Program-made: the position numbers and the translations under genes
Shown: positions 1 through 10,599 of the stretch, piece by piece
How positions within the stretch are numbered: the stretch's first letter is position 1
Layout of the letters: each line of letters starts with the position of its first letter
Assembly (NCBI GenBank): GCA_002354735.1
Contig: DEMD01000010.1
Coordinates: forward strand, 124,001 to 188,000
Direction: 5' to 3'
Length of the DNA: 64,000 nt
Origin: Gammaproteobacteria bacterium UBA2679
GTDB taxonomy: Bacteria > Pseudomonadota > Gammaproteobacteria > Pseudomonadales > Oleiphilaceae
Notes under the pieces: generated by a model
Databases searched by the model: none
Seen by the model: the letters and a program-made list of their open reading frames with translations, nothing else
Told to the model about the DNA's origin: nothing

Positions 1-1338
1 GATCTACTCTGCGCCTACGCTACGAGCGAGACAGCTGCTGGATCGGATAAAGCCAGCGGTGGAATCCAGGTTTGCCTCCAGATTGGTTCAGCGCCCAGAG
101 CAGACGCCGCTGCCATGCAGGCGGCGGCGCCAGCGGCTGCTGATAGCTCGGCTAAGCAGGAGCAGACTTCGCAGATCGAAATACGCGGGCATCAGACTGG
201 TGTTGTTCCGGAGAACGACTCGCGAGGCGCGTCACCCCGACGACGTGTTCGCGCCCCTGCACCGGAAACCTGGTCGACAGTGAATAACGCCCAGGAGCCT
301 TCGCCGCTGGTCAAGCATGAGAGTGCGCTTAACCGTGACTTTACCTTCCCATCATTCGTGGAGGGAAAATCCAACCAGTTGGCGAGAGCTGCGGCAATCC
401 AGGTGGCAGATAATCCGGGAAAGGCGTTCAATCCGCTTTTTCTCTACGGGGGCGTCGGTCTGGGGAAAACTCACCTGATGCATGCGGTGGGTCACGAAAT
501 AGTCGCCCGAAAGCCTAATGCGCGAGTGGTATATCTGCATTCAGAGCGCTTTGTCCAGGACATGGTCAAAGCCCTGCGTATGAACGCGATTAATGAATTC
601 AAGAAATACTACCGCAGTGTTGACGCGCTGCTGATAGACGACATCCAGTTCTTTGCGAAGAAAGAACGTTCGCAGGAAGAGTTTTTCCATACCTTCAATG
701 CTTTACTTGAAGGCGGACAGCAGATGATCCTGACATCGGATCGCTATCCCAAGGAAATCGAGAACATGGAGGAGCGTCTCAAGTCGCGCTTTGGCTGGGG
801 GCTGACGGTCATGGTTGAACCGCCTGAGCTGGAAACGCGGGTGGCAATCCTTATGAAGAAGGCCGAGCAGTCTGGCGTCGAACTTAACAGCGAATGTGCA
901 TTCTTCATCGCGCAGAAGATTCGTTCCAACGTGCGAGAACTGGAAGGCGCATTGAGACTGGTGATTGCTAACGCCCATTTTACCGGCAATCCGATTACTC
1001 CGGAGTTCATTCGTGAGTGTCTGAAGGATTTGTTGGCGCTGCACGAGAAGCAGGTAAGCATAGATAATATCCAGCGCACGGTTGCAGAATATTACAAGAT
1101 CAGGGTATCTGACTTGCTTTCAAAGCGGCGAACGAGATCTATTACCCGGCCTCGGCAGTTAGCAATGTGTCTGGCAAAAGAGCTGACCCAGCATAGCCTC
1201 CCGGAGATCGGCGATGCCTTCGGTGGGCGAGATCATACGACTGTCTTACATGCTTGCAAGGTCATGAAAGCCCTTCAACAGACCGACGTCACGACACGAG
1301 AGGACTACCAGTATTTCATGCGTTCCCTCACCGGCTGA
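1..1338 (+). CDS. dnaA: Chromosomal replication initiator DnaA, 5' end outside the window
   Basis: DnaA binds DnaA boxes at oriC, melts the duplex and loads the DnaB helicase. The frame is open from base 1 with no stop, so the gene starts upstream; 445 residues are visible. The first ~107 are Ala/Ser/Pro/Gln-rich and look like the domain II linker, so domain I (DnaB contact) lies outside. The AAA+ domain begins near LNRDFTF. Walker [10 protein letters not shown] is at visible residues 150-158 and Walker B reads LLIDDIQFF. The C-terminal DNA-binding helix carries the DnaA signature [13 protein letters not shown]. An internal ATG at 115 is not the real start, because the same frame continues to the left edge. 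dnaN follows after 84 bp. Confidence 0.97.
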   Translation, partial: DLLCAYATSETAAGSDKASGGIQVCLQIGSAPRADAAAMQAAAPAAADSSAKQEQTSQIEIRGHQTGVVPENDSRGASPRRRVRAPAPETWSTVNNAQEPSPLVKHESALNRDFTFPSFVEGKSNQLARAAAIQVADNPGKAFNPLFLYGGVGLGKTHLMHAVGHEIVARKPNARVVYLHSERFVQDMVKALRMNAINEFKKYYRSVDALLIDDIQFFAKKERSQEEFFHTFNALLEGGQQMILTSDRYPKEIENMEERLKSRFGWGLTVMVEPPELETRVAILMKKAEQSGVELNSECAFFIAQKIRSNVRELEGALRLVIANAHFTGNPITPEFIRECLKDLLALHEKQVSIDNIQRTVAEYYKIRVSDLLSKRRTRSITRPRQLAMCLAKELTQHSLPEIGDAFGGRDHTTVLHACKVMKALQQTDVTTREDYQYFMRSLTG

Positions 1339-1422
1339 CAAACCGTGGTGGGCCCATTGTGGCTGGTAAGCACTGCTTAGGCTGAACTACAATCAAAACT
1401 TCCTGAAAACAGAGTTGTTTCT

Positions 1423-2550
1423 ATGAAATTTACATGTCAGAGAGAACGCTTCCTGACACCGTTGCTTATGGTGGGCGGTGTAGTCGAAAAAAGACACACT
1501 ATGCCTGTTCTGGCGAACGTGCTTATTCAGGCGTCGCCGGAAGATGGTGTAAGCATTACCGCGACCAATAACGAGGTCGAGCTGGTTGCCTATATTCGCG
1601 AGATTCAGGTACACCAGGCCGGAGCTATCACCGTGCCCGCGCGCAAGCTGAGTGATATCTGCCGTAGCCTTCCAGAAGGCCAGATGTTGACGCTCGAGTA
1701 TGCCAGTTCAAAATTGGATCTGAGATGTGCCACAAGCCACTTCTCGTTGGCGACACTGCCGGCAGACCATTTCCCCAAGGTTGAGAATGAGAGCAGCGAT
1801 ATCTCATTGCGTCTGCAGCAGGCCAAACTCAAACGGATCATTGATGCGACTGCCTTCGCAATGGCTCAGCAGGATGTCCGGTATTACCTCAATGGTCTTC
1901 TTCTGGAACTTAATAGTTCAGGCTTACGCGCGGTAGCGACAGATGGTCATCGACTCGCTATGGCTGGCTTCGAACATAAGCACGACCTTTTTGACGATAG
2001 CGCCGAAGATACTACGGTTCAGAAAATTATTCCGCGCAAGGGTGTACTGGAGCTTGCCAAGTTATTGGCCGACGATGAGGAAGCCATTTGCGAAGTACTC
2101 ATAGGTCACAATCATATCCGTGTACTCATGAAAGACTATGCGTTCAGCTCGAAGTTGATTGAAGGCAAGTTCCCCGATTACCAACGGGTTATCCCGCGTA
2201 ACAGCGACAAGAAGATGTTGGGCGACCGACTTCTCCTCAAGAGCATGCTGAGCCGAGCGGCCATTCTCAGTCACGAGAGCTATAGAGGCGTTCGGCTTCA
2301 GTTTAGCGAGAACACTGTTGAAGTGTTTGCTAACAATCCTGAGCAGGAGGAAGCTGAAGACAGGCTTGAAGTAGATTATGCATATGAGGATCTGCAGATG
2401 GGCTTTAACGTTGCCTACCTGCTTGACGTATTGAATGTCATCAAGGATGAGCGGGTAGAGGTTGCACTTTCAAATCCTGCCAGTAGTGCACTTGTTGAAG
2501 GTGTGGATACAAAGGATGCCCTTTATGTCGTCATGCCTATGAGACTCTAG
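1423..2550 (+). CDS. dnaN: DNA polymerase III sliding clamp, beta subunit
   Basis: Forms the ring-shaped dimer that tethers DNA polymerase III to the template and recruits repair and mismatch factors. It has 375 residues, close to the family's ~366. The N-terminus MKFTCQRERFLTPLL matches the family start, and the chain ends in the hydrophobic-pocket tail YVVMPMRL, as in clamp proteins. The position directly behind dnaA is the conserved one. The ATG at 1423 is the first in-frame start. The next gene, an ABC1 kinase, begins 36 bp downstream on the same strand, so it may be co-transcribed. Confidence 0.97.
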   Translation: MKFTCQRERFLTPLLMVGGVVEKRHTMPVLANVLIQASPEDGVSITATNNEVELVAYIREIQVHQAGAITVPARKLSDICRSLPEGQMLTLEYASSKLDLRCATSHFSLATLPADHFPKVENESSDISLRLQQAKLKRIIDATAFAMAQQDVRYYLNGLLLELNSSGLRAVATDGHRLAMAGFEHKHDLFDDSAEDTTVQKIIPRKGVLELAKLLADDEEAICEVLIGHNHIRVLMKDYAFSSKLIEGKFPDYQRVIPRNSDKKMLGDRLLLKSMLSRAAILSHESYRGVRLQFSENTVEVFANNPEQEEAEDRLEVDYAYEDLQMGFNVAYLLDVLNVIKDERVEVALSNPASSALVEGVDTKDALYVVMPMRL

Positions 2551-2586
2551 GGTTACACGAAAATCGTTCCGTTGAAGGGATAGCTT

Positions 2587-3873
2587 ATGAACGAGACAGT
2601 GCAGAACACCGTCAAAGGTTTTCTCCGTATCGGCCAGACTGTTAGTGTTTTGGCTTCTACCGGCATCAGTTGGGTCGCAGGCGATCGTCCGCCGCCGCCG
2701 AGATTACTTCGTCAGACTTTCGAGCGACTTGGTTCGACCTATATCAAGCTCGGCCAGTTCATAGCGTCGTCTCCGACTTTTTTTCCGCCGGCCTATGTTG
2801 AAGAATTTCAGTTCTGTCTGGATCAGACAAGGCCGCTGCCATTCACGGTGATTCAGAGAATACTCTACGAAGAGTTTGGTGATCGGCTATCGGAGGTGTT
2901 CGCTCACGTTGATCACGTGCCGCTCGCTTCCGCCTCTATAGCGCAGGTCCACGCCGCGAAGCTTGTAAACGGCGATGATGTCGTGATCAAGGTTCAGAAG
3001 CCCGGTGTCCGTAACATCCTGGTGACCGATCTCAATTTCCTTTACGCAGGCGCAAGGATTCTTGAGTTGCTTGCACCGAAGCTATCGTGGACGTCTCTCT
3101 CCGGAATAGTTGAAGAAATTCAGAAAACGATGGTCGAGGAATGCGACTTCTACAAGGAAGGCAAGAACCTCGATGAATTCAGAGCCTTCCTAAACGCCAC
3201 CGGGAATACTGACGTTGTTGTGCCCAAGCACTATGAACATGCTTCTACAATGAAAGTGCTTACGATGGAGCGTTTTTACGGTGTGCCACTGACAGATCTG
3301 GAGACCATACGAACGTACTGCAGTGACCCAGAACGGACACTGATCACAGCGATGAACGCCTGGTTCTCCAGTTTGACTCAATGTGATTTTTTCCACGCTG
3401 ACGTGCATGCCGGTAACCTGATGGTCCTCCGTGATGGCAGAATCGGTTTCATTGATTTTGGCATCGTGGGCAGGATCCCGAAGGGCGCATGGAAGGCAAT
3501 CTCGGATTTCATTACCGCTATCATGATGATGAATTTCCATGAGATGGCCAGCGCGATGATTCGCATTGGAGTCACTCACACTGAGGTCAATGTTGCTGAC
3601 CTTGCCGGTGATATTCAGCGCCTGTACAAGAAAATGGATCGCATGGTTCCCAATGCTGATTCGCAGCAGATGTATACGGAAACGCTGAACGAGGCCGAAG
3701 AAATCAACACTATCCTGATGGATCTCGTGAAAACTGGTGAGTCACATGGCTTACATTTTCCCCGCGAGTTCGCACTGCTCATCAAGCAGTTCCTCTATTT
3801 CGACCGCTATATTCATCTACTCGCGCCTGACCTGGATATGTTCATGGACGAGCGCCTGAGCCTTGTGCAATAG
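2587..3873 (+). CDS. ABC1/AarF/UbiB-family atypical kinase
   Basis: Atypical protein-kinase-like ATPase. Family members such as UbiB support ubiquinone synthesis and lipid or quinone handling, but the substrate here is unknown. The KxGQ signature is KLGQ (residues 54-57). The Ala-rich nucleotide loop PLASASIAQVH spans 112-122, the ATP lysine is K135 (VVIKVQKPG), the catalytic segment is HADVHAGN (270-277) and the metal-binding DFG is at 290-292, so all key residues are present. At 428 residues it is shorter than UbiB (~546) and I see no C-terminal membrane hairpin. It sits between dnaN and recF, where most bacteria have no gene. A ubiB assignment is not supported by context, since no ubiE or ubiJ is nearby. 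Confidence 0.9.
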   Translation: MNETVQNTVKGFLRIGQTVSVLASTGISWVAGDRPPPPRLLRQTFERLGSTYIKLGQFIASSPTFFPPAYVEEFQFCLDQTRPLPFTVIQRILYEEFGDRLSEVFAHVDHVPLASASIAQVHAAKLVNGDDVVIKVQKPGVRNILVTDLNFLYAGARILELLAPKLSWTSLSGIVEEIQKTMVEECDFYKEGKNLDEFRAFLNATGNTDVVVPKHYEHASTMKVLTMERFYGVPLTDLETIRTYCSDPERTLITAMNAWFSSLTQCDFFHADVHAGNLMVLRDGRIGFIDFGIVGRIPKGAWKAISDFITAIMMMNFHEMASAMIRIGVTHTEVNVADLAGDIQRLYKKMDRMVPNADSQQMYTETLNEAEEINTILMDLVKTGESHGLHFPREFALLIKQFLYFDRYIHLLAPDLDMFMDERLSLVQ

Positions 3874-3935
3874 GGTCTCCTCATTCTGCGACCAGCTAAT
3901 ACCTCCCTCCCTGTGATGGACCGTTTCGGTTCATC

Positions 3936-5186
3936 ATGATTACTTCACTGCAGTTAAAAAACTTTCGCGCTGTTGACGACTTGGCTATTTCCTTTCCAGC
4001 ATCGTCGAGCAGTGGAGACGATTCCACGGGCTTCCCTTCACCCACAGTTCTTTTCTTCGGCGCCAACGCTCAGGGTAAAACCACGCTCCTGGAGGGCTTG
4101 CATCTCTTACTCACTGGACGCTCTTTCCGCACCGGTATCCTCGACCAGCTCATCGGTCCAAAAGATGAGGGGATGCTCGCTAGGGGCACGCTTTCTCTCG
4201 AAATCGGAAACGACCGGTCGGCGCACCACATCGGCATGCAAAAGCGGAAAAGGGCGAAACTACAGGCCTCGCTAGATGGCGCGCCCATCAAAAGCTCGAT
4301 GGCATTAGCGCGTCTTCTGCCTGTTCAAGTAGTTGATCATCAGAGCCTCCAACTTGTGCTAGGTGAGCCCGGTGTTCGACGTCGATTTCTCGACTGGGGT
4401 GCGTTCCACGTGGAACATCAATACGGAACTCTGTTCAAGAAATGGCATTCCGCATTAACGCAGCGCAATGCGCTTCTCAAGATAGTGAAGCGTGGCAAGG
4501 AGCTTAATGGGGAACAGGAGCTTCGCGCCTGGACCGAGACCTACGCGACGTTGTCAGTGAAGGTCGCAAGGGTACGCGAGCGGTATTTTGCCATGTACAT
4601 TGCCTACCTTGGCGCTCAAAGCCCTGAGGGTTCGAGTCCCGCTTCAACGACGGCGACCCGAACAATCGACTTGGGTACATCTGGACTAAAACACTGCAGC
4701 TTAACGCTTAAGCATGGCTTCGCCTTCGACGCCGATCTCCCTGACGCAGAGTTGGTGAAAATCTTTCTTGATGAACTTGCTGCGAAACGGGACGTTGAGG
4801 TTGTGCTAGGTCGCACACATTCTGGACCCCAACGAGCTGAGCTGGTGATGAACACAGATGGTCAGGTAGCGAAAGAGATCCTTTCTCGCGGTCAGTGCAA
4901 GCTACTCGCCGCTCTACTTTTGTTACATCAAGTGCGGCATTTGCGGCAATGCAGTCATGCAGCTCCCGCGATCGTGCTCGTGGACGATATCACCGCTGAG
5001 CTTGATAATGAACGTGCGGCAGACCTGCTTCAAAAACTTTCTTCTGCTTGCTCGCAGCTCTTCGTTACGGCCCTTGCAGCCGATCAGGGCGACTTACCTC
5101 CATTTTTAGCGGACCTGCACGAAGCACCTTCTACCGCCACGTTCCACGTGGAACATGGCGGAGTTCGAGCAGTTACTAAGGCATAG
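3936..5186 (+). CDS. recF: Recombination mediator RecF
   Basis: SMC-like ABC ATPase that helps load RecA at single-strand gaps with RecO and RecR. It has 416 residues against ~360 usual; the extra length is an N-terminal Ser/Gly insertion (residues 21-36) and a longer C-terminus. Walker A is GANAQGKT (42-49, K48), the ABC signature is LSRGQCKLLAALLLL, and Walker B is IVLVDDITAELDN. The family motif RRRFLDWGAFHVEH is present. Two parS-like palindromes lie inside the gene (4402-4417 and 5140-5155), and both are read as Phe-His-Val-Glu-His. The ATG at 3936 starts directly with the conserved first beta strand ITSLQLKNFR. Confidence 0.95.
   Translation: MITSLQLKNFRAVDDLAISFPASSSSGDDSTGFPSPTVLFFGANAQGKTTLLEGLHLLLTGRSFRTGILDQLIGPKDEGMLARGTLSLEIGNDRSAHHIGMQKRKRAKLQASLDGAPIKSSMALARLLPVQVVDHQSLQLVLGEPGVRRRFLDWGAFHVEHQYGTLFKKWHSALTQRNALLKIVKRGKELNGEQELRAWTETYATLSVKVARVRERYFAMYIAYLGAQSPEGSSPASTTATRTIDLGTSGLKHCSLTLKHGFAFDADLPDAELVKIFLDELAAKRDVEVVLGRTHSGPQRAELVMNTDGQVAKEILSRGQCKLLAALLLLHQVRHLRQCSHAAPAIVLVDDITAELDNERAADLLQKLSSACSQLFVTALAADQGDLPPFLADLHEAPSTATFHVEHGGVRAVTKA
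4402..4417. promoter_or_regulatory. parS-like site 1, inside recF
   Basis: Contains the perfect 14-bp palindrome GTTCCACGTGGAAC, flanked by C and A. It differs from the ParB consensus TGTTTCACGTGAAACA only by symmetric T-to-C/A-to-G changes and the first base. ParB binds such sites and spreads to load SMC and segregate origins. It overlaps the conserved FHVE codons of recF. Confidence 0.8.
5140..5155. promoter_or_regulatory. parS-like site 2, at the 3' end of recF
   Basis: Second copy of GTTCCACGTGGAAC, flanked by C and A exactly as in site 1, 738 bp downstream. It is read in the same frame as FHVEH, but here in the non-conserved C-terminal tail of RecF, so protein conservation does not explain it. 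Confidence 0.82.
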
Positions 5187-5353
5187 GGCCACTGTCCGGT
5201 CGCTAGAGGCGAAATTGCTGCGGTACACAGAGCTCCGGTAGAGGTTGAAACAGTTAAGTGGTGAACGCTGATGCGCAGAAAGAGCGATTCTGAGAGCCGG
5301 CGCATTCAAAACAATTTTCGCTGTACAACGACCGAAGGGGCGCATGATTCGCA

Positions 5354-5369
5354 TGTTCCACGTGGAACC
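5354..5369. promoter_or_regulatory. parS-like site 3
   Basis: GTTCCACGTGGAAC flanked by T and C, in the non-coding gap 168 bp after recF. Same palindrome as sites 1 and 2. Confidence 0.85.
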
Positions 5370-5531
5370 TCTGATAGCGGCTCGCGTTAATCAAGCCCTC
5401 CTGCGGTTATGCATCTGGCGAGGTTTGAGCGCAGCGGTGTGCAGGTAGCCTACGAAGTCTCCGCCCCCGCCGTGCCGTTTGGGCCGACAGATCCTAGGCG
5501 CAGCGTTAACTATCCCAACTTCTTGACCAGC

Positions 5532-5567
5532 GGACATATCGCTACCAGCCCCGCCAGCGATATGTCC
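5532..5567. repeat. 12-bp perfect inverted repeat
   Basis: GGACATATCGCT (5532-5543) is matched by AGCGATATGTCC (5556-5567) around a 12-base loop. No T-tract follows, so it is not a standard Rho-independent terminator. It may be a protein-binding site or part of a structured RNA. Confidence 0.7.
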
Positions 5568-5778
5568 CGCGGTAAACAGCAGTGGGCTAGTCTCGGAGTA
5601 AAGCAAATTTTTAGTCCATGTTAGAGGCTATGGAATGCACTTCCGCTACAAGATCTTGATACTTCTCAGCGCCGGTAATTACAGATTCTATTGAGGGGCT
5701 GTGGTACCAGTCGGGCGGCGTCACGAGCGAAGAGCGTGGCGTGGCGTTGTTGTTGCACACGCCTAGTTAACCTCGGTC

Positions 5779-5815
5779 CAAGGGCTGGTTCAGCCTTATG
5801 CCGAACCAGCCCTTG
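5779..5815. repeat. 13-bp perfect inverted repeat
   Basis: CAAGGGCTGGTTC (5779-5791) pairs perfectly with GAACCAGCCCTTG (5803-5815) across an 11-base loop. It is GC-rich and stable, but neither side has a T-tract, so a canonical terminator is unlikely. It is the strongest fold in the recF-gyrB gap. Confidence 0.75.
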
Positions 5816-6350
5816 ATGCAAAGGTCTAAACCACTTCTAAAATTACTAGTTCGGGTATCCAGTTTTCCCTTACGCAGCTGAGCTGAGTTGTCAGAATTGC
5901 ACTGGCGCTGGCAATTGGTGGAGATGACCGGAAACAAGGGCCCCCTCGTTCTGTATTCGCATCCCGCGAAACGCTTGACGTGATCCGGCGTGGAAGATTG
6001 GCCGCCTCTAGCCTCTTAAGAAGCGTCCCTGTGCAGGGGATGGCTTGCCTGCGGCTGCAGCACCGAAGTGGTCTTGCTGTGGGGGCAGTAGGTAGCCCAT
6101 AAACGGTACTTAGCCTCTTCTTCGACATGCGTACCTTGGCCGCGGACGGATCCTATTAGCCAGCGCTTGAGTCTCCGGTTGGGCAGCGGGGCTTGGCTCC
6201 GCAATTAGGCAACAGTGCAGGGTTTTGATGCTACCGACTTCAGAATCGTAGCCAAAGCATCGCGTAACCGTCGGCTATCGTCCGCATCGCCGTTTCAAGT
6301 AGAAGCTTTTCCTAGAAACCATTCGACGGAGATGCCGCCCACTCGGCGGA

Positions 6351-6366
6351 TGTTCCACGTGAAACA
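6351..6366. promoter_or_regulatory. parS-like site 4
   Basis: TGTTCCACGTGAAACA, a 15/16 match to the ParB consensus TGTTTCACGTGAAACA. A small GC hairpin (CCGCC 6335-6339 with GGCGG 6345-6349) lies just upstream. Confidence 0.9.
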
Positions 6367-6433
6367 TAACAGTGGATATTATAGAACCCGTAAGTCAGGA
6401 CCGAGAGCGGCTGGACGTGTCACACAAGCTGAT

Positions 6434-6449
6434 GGTTCCACGTGAAACA
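6434..6449. promoter_or_regulatory. parS-like site 5
   Basis: GGTTCCACGTGAAACA, a 14/16 match to the ParB consensus, 83 bp after site 4 and ~130 bp before the gyrB start. ParB bound here could also affect gyrB transcription; that is inference. Confidence 0.88.
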
Positions 6450-6539
6450 TTAGGTAGGGGTGAACGACGCCTCACGATGCTCCGCGCGATCAGGCTTATC
6501 CAGTAGCCAGAATGAGGCGCTAAAAGCACCACTTTCTTG

Positions 6540-6545
6540 TATAAT
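6540..6545 (+). promoter_or_regulatory. Probable -10 element of the gyrB promoter
   Basis: A perfect TATAAT lies 31 bp before the gyrB ATG, at a normal distance for a short leader. I see no good -35 hexamer at 16-18 bp upstream, so the promoter may be weak, supercoiling-controlled or activator-dependent. Confidence 0.5.
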
Positions 6546-6552
6546 AAGATGA

Positions 6553-8994
<2,442 letters not shown>

Positions 8995-9021
8995 CCAGAA
9001 CATTCCATCGCAGGACCTACC

Positions 9022-9049
9022 AAACCCGGCAGTAAGCCGGGTTTTTTTT
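9022..9049 (+). terminator. Rho-independent terminator after gyrB
   Basis: A 9-bp perfect stem (AAACCCGGC, loop AGTAA, GCCGGGTTT) runs into a tract of eight T. It lies 27 bp after the gyrB stop. Confidence 0.93.
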
Positions 9050-9104
9050 GACACAGCCAAGGCATAGTGTCGTATCAATCAGGAGTGACAGGAGCGCAAA
9101 GCGC

Positions 9105-9134
9105 TTGGTCCAAAACATGCTAAGTGTTTATAAC
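9105..9134 (+). promoter_or_regulatory. Possible promoter of the FadL-like gene
   Basis: TTGGTC (9105-9110) and TATAAC (9129-9134) are 18 bp apart. The -35 overlaps a small GCGC palindrome (AGCGC-AAA-GCGCT, 9093-9105) that could be an operator. The spacing is acceptable and the hexamers are moderate. Confidence 0.35.
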
Positions 9135-9197
9135 CTACGGAATTTCGCTGATAAATTTCGATCGTCTTAACGCCTGACCGGATAAATAAGGAAGCTT

Positions 9198-10541
9198 ATG
9201 AACCATACAGACTCGCGGCGCAGTAGTGCTCACCTAAATAGTCTTCGCGCCGATGCACAGGCTCACCCGCGAAAGCCGATGCTTGAGCTTCGGCCATTAG
9301 CGTATGCTTCACCCTTCATAGCGCTTTTAGCTGGCACCATGGTCAGCACTCAAGCCTCCGCAGCTGGCTTCCAGCTGAGCGAGCACAGTGCGCGAGGGCT
9401 GGGACGAGCCAATGCTGGTGAAGCCGCCATAGCAGATACGGCGGCTGTGCTCGCGCGCAATACAGCAGGTATGACACGCCTCAAGGGTACTCATGTTACT
9501 GGCGTGCTGTCTTTTATCGACCTCGAGGTTGAGGCCGACGGCACCACGACGACCGCCACGGGCATCACCCTTCCCGCAAATGACGAGAATGCCGCACCAA
9601 ATGCCTTCGTGCCGGCCTTCTATTCCAGCTACCAACTTGATGAGAAGCTCTTTGTAGGATTTGCAGTGTTTAGTAATTTCGGTCTGAAAACCGATTATGA
9701 CGATAGATTTGCGGGTCTGGATGTAGCGGATGAGGCGTCAGTTGAGACGATCAATATTACGCCGTCTATCGCCTACAAATTGACTGATCAACTAAGTCTG
9801 GGCGTGGGTGTGGACTATGTGCTGGCCGACGCAAAGCTCAGCACAAGTGCTCCGCAATTCATAGCGCCGGGCACGCCAGCACTCCTAGACCTGGAAGGTG
9901 ATGGTGATGATGTCGGCTATCACGTCAGTGCGCTGTTCGAACTTACCCCGCAAACGCGCTTCGGTCTGCAGTATCGATCGAGCCTTGATATCGATATTGA
10001 AGGTGACGCCGAATTCCGCTTTCCGGTGCCTGTCGATGCCGATGGCTCACTCGAACTCAACCTTCCGGATATGGTCGAGCTATCGGCCTACCACGAGATC
10101 ACCAGCACCTGGGCGGTTCATGGCAGTGTGAATTTCACAAACTGGGAACGCTTCGACTCGTTGATAGCCGATATCGAGGGTGATCCGCGAAGTCCTATAA
10201 CGCTCAAGGAAGAGAACTGGGACGGCAACTTACGCTACGCGATTGGTGTCACTCACAGCCTCAATGAGCAGCTTGTTCTCAGAGGTGGTCTGGCACTCGA
10301 CAAATCACCCGTCGCCAGAGAGAACAGGACCTTGTCGATTCCCGATAGCGATCGCTTGTGGTTCTCGGCGGGTGCAAGCTATCTGGTTAGCGAAAACCTG
10401 TCTGTGGATTTCGGCATAGCACGTCTGGAAGGCGAGTCAGTGGAGGTCGTCGAGACCTCTGAGGGCATTGGGAATACTGTGGTGGCGGATGTTGAAGGCA
10501 GTGCGACAATCGCAAGTCTTCAGGTCAACTCGCGCTTCTAG
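9198..10541 (+). CDS. FadL/OmpP1/TodX-family outer-membrane channel
   Basis: Beta-barrel channel of the FadL family, which passes long-chain fatty acids or other hydrophobic compounds through the outer membrane. After a hydrophobic segment (about residues 33-55, ending in ASAA) the mature N-terminus reads GFQLSEHSARGLGRANAGEAA, the family's plug signature. The usual NPA is replaced by NTAG. The chain ends in VNSRF, with a C-terminal Phe as BAM substrates have. The start at 9198 has AAGGA 4-5 bases upstream, but this leaves an unusually long n-region of ~32 residues; an internal ATG at residue 28 would give a standard signal peptide. The substrate cannot be read from sequence. Confidence 0.88.
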   Translation: MNHTDSRRSSAHLNSLRADAQAHPRKPMLELRPLAYASPFIALLAGTMVSTQASAAGFQLSEHSARGLGRANAGEAAIADTAAVLARNTAGMTRLKGTHVTGVLSFIDLEVEADGTTTTATGITLPANDENAAPNAFVPAFYSSYQLDEKLFVGFAVFSNFGLKTDYDDRFAGLDVADEASVETINITPSIAYKLTDQLSLGVGVDYVLADAKLSTSAPQFIAPGTPALLDLEGDGDDVGYHVSALFELTPQTRFGLQYRSSLDIDIEGDAEFRFPVPVDADGSLELNLPDMVELSAYHEITSTWAVHGSVNFTNWERFDSLIADIEGDPRSPITLKEENWDGNLRYAIGVTHSLNEQLVLRGGLALDKSPVARENRTLSIPDSDRLWFSAGASYLVSENLSVDFGIARLEGESVEVVETSEGIGNTVVADVEGSATIASLQVNSRF

Positions 10542-10564
10542 GACTTTAAGCGCGGAAGAGGCGC

Positions 10565-10593
10565 GGCTGCCAGAGGGTAATCCTCCGGCAGCC
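10565..10593. terminator. Hairpin between convergent fadL-like gene and glyS
   Basis: GGCTGCC (10565-10571) pairs with GGCAGCC (10587-10593). The stem is extended inside by GAGG/CCTC with one mismatch. It lies between two converging genes and is probably a shared terminator, although T-tracts on both sides are short. Confidence 0.5.
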
Positions 10594-10599
10594 TTTCAC

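Noticed and set aside
2587..3873. Calling the ABC1 kinase ubiB
   Set aside because: No ubiE/ubiJ neighbours and no C-terminal membrane hairpin; the family is sure, the ortholog is not.
4632..4642. GGTTCGAGTCC, resembling a tRNA T-loop
   Set aside because: It lies inside recF in frame (PEGSSP), with no acceptor, D or anticodon arms at proper distance.
5826..6128. 100-codon minus-strand frame in the recF-gyrB gap
   Set aside because: Arg/Ser-rich composition, no ribosome-binding site, no recognisable domain.
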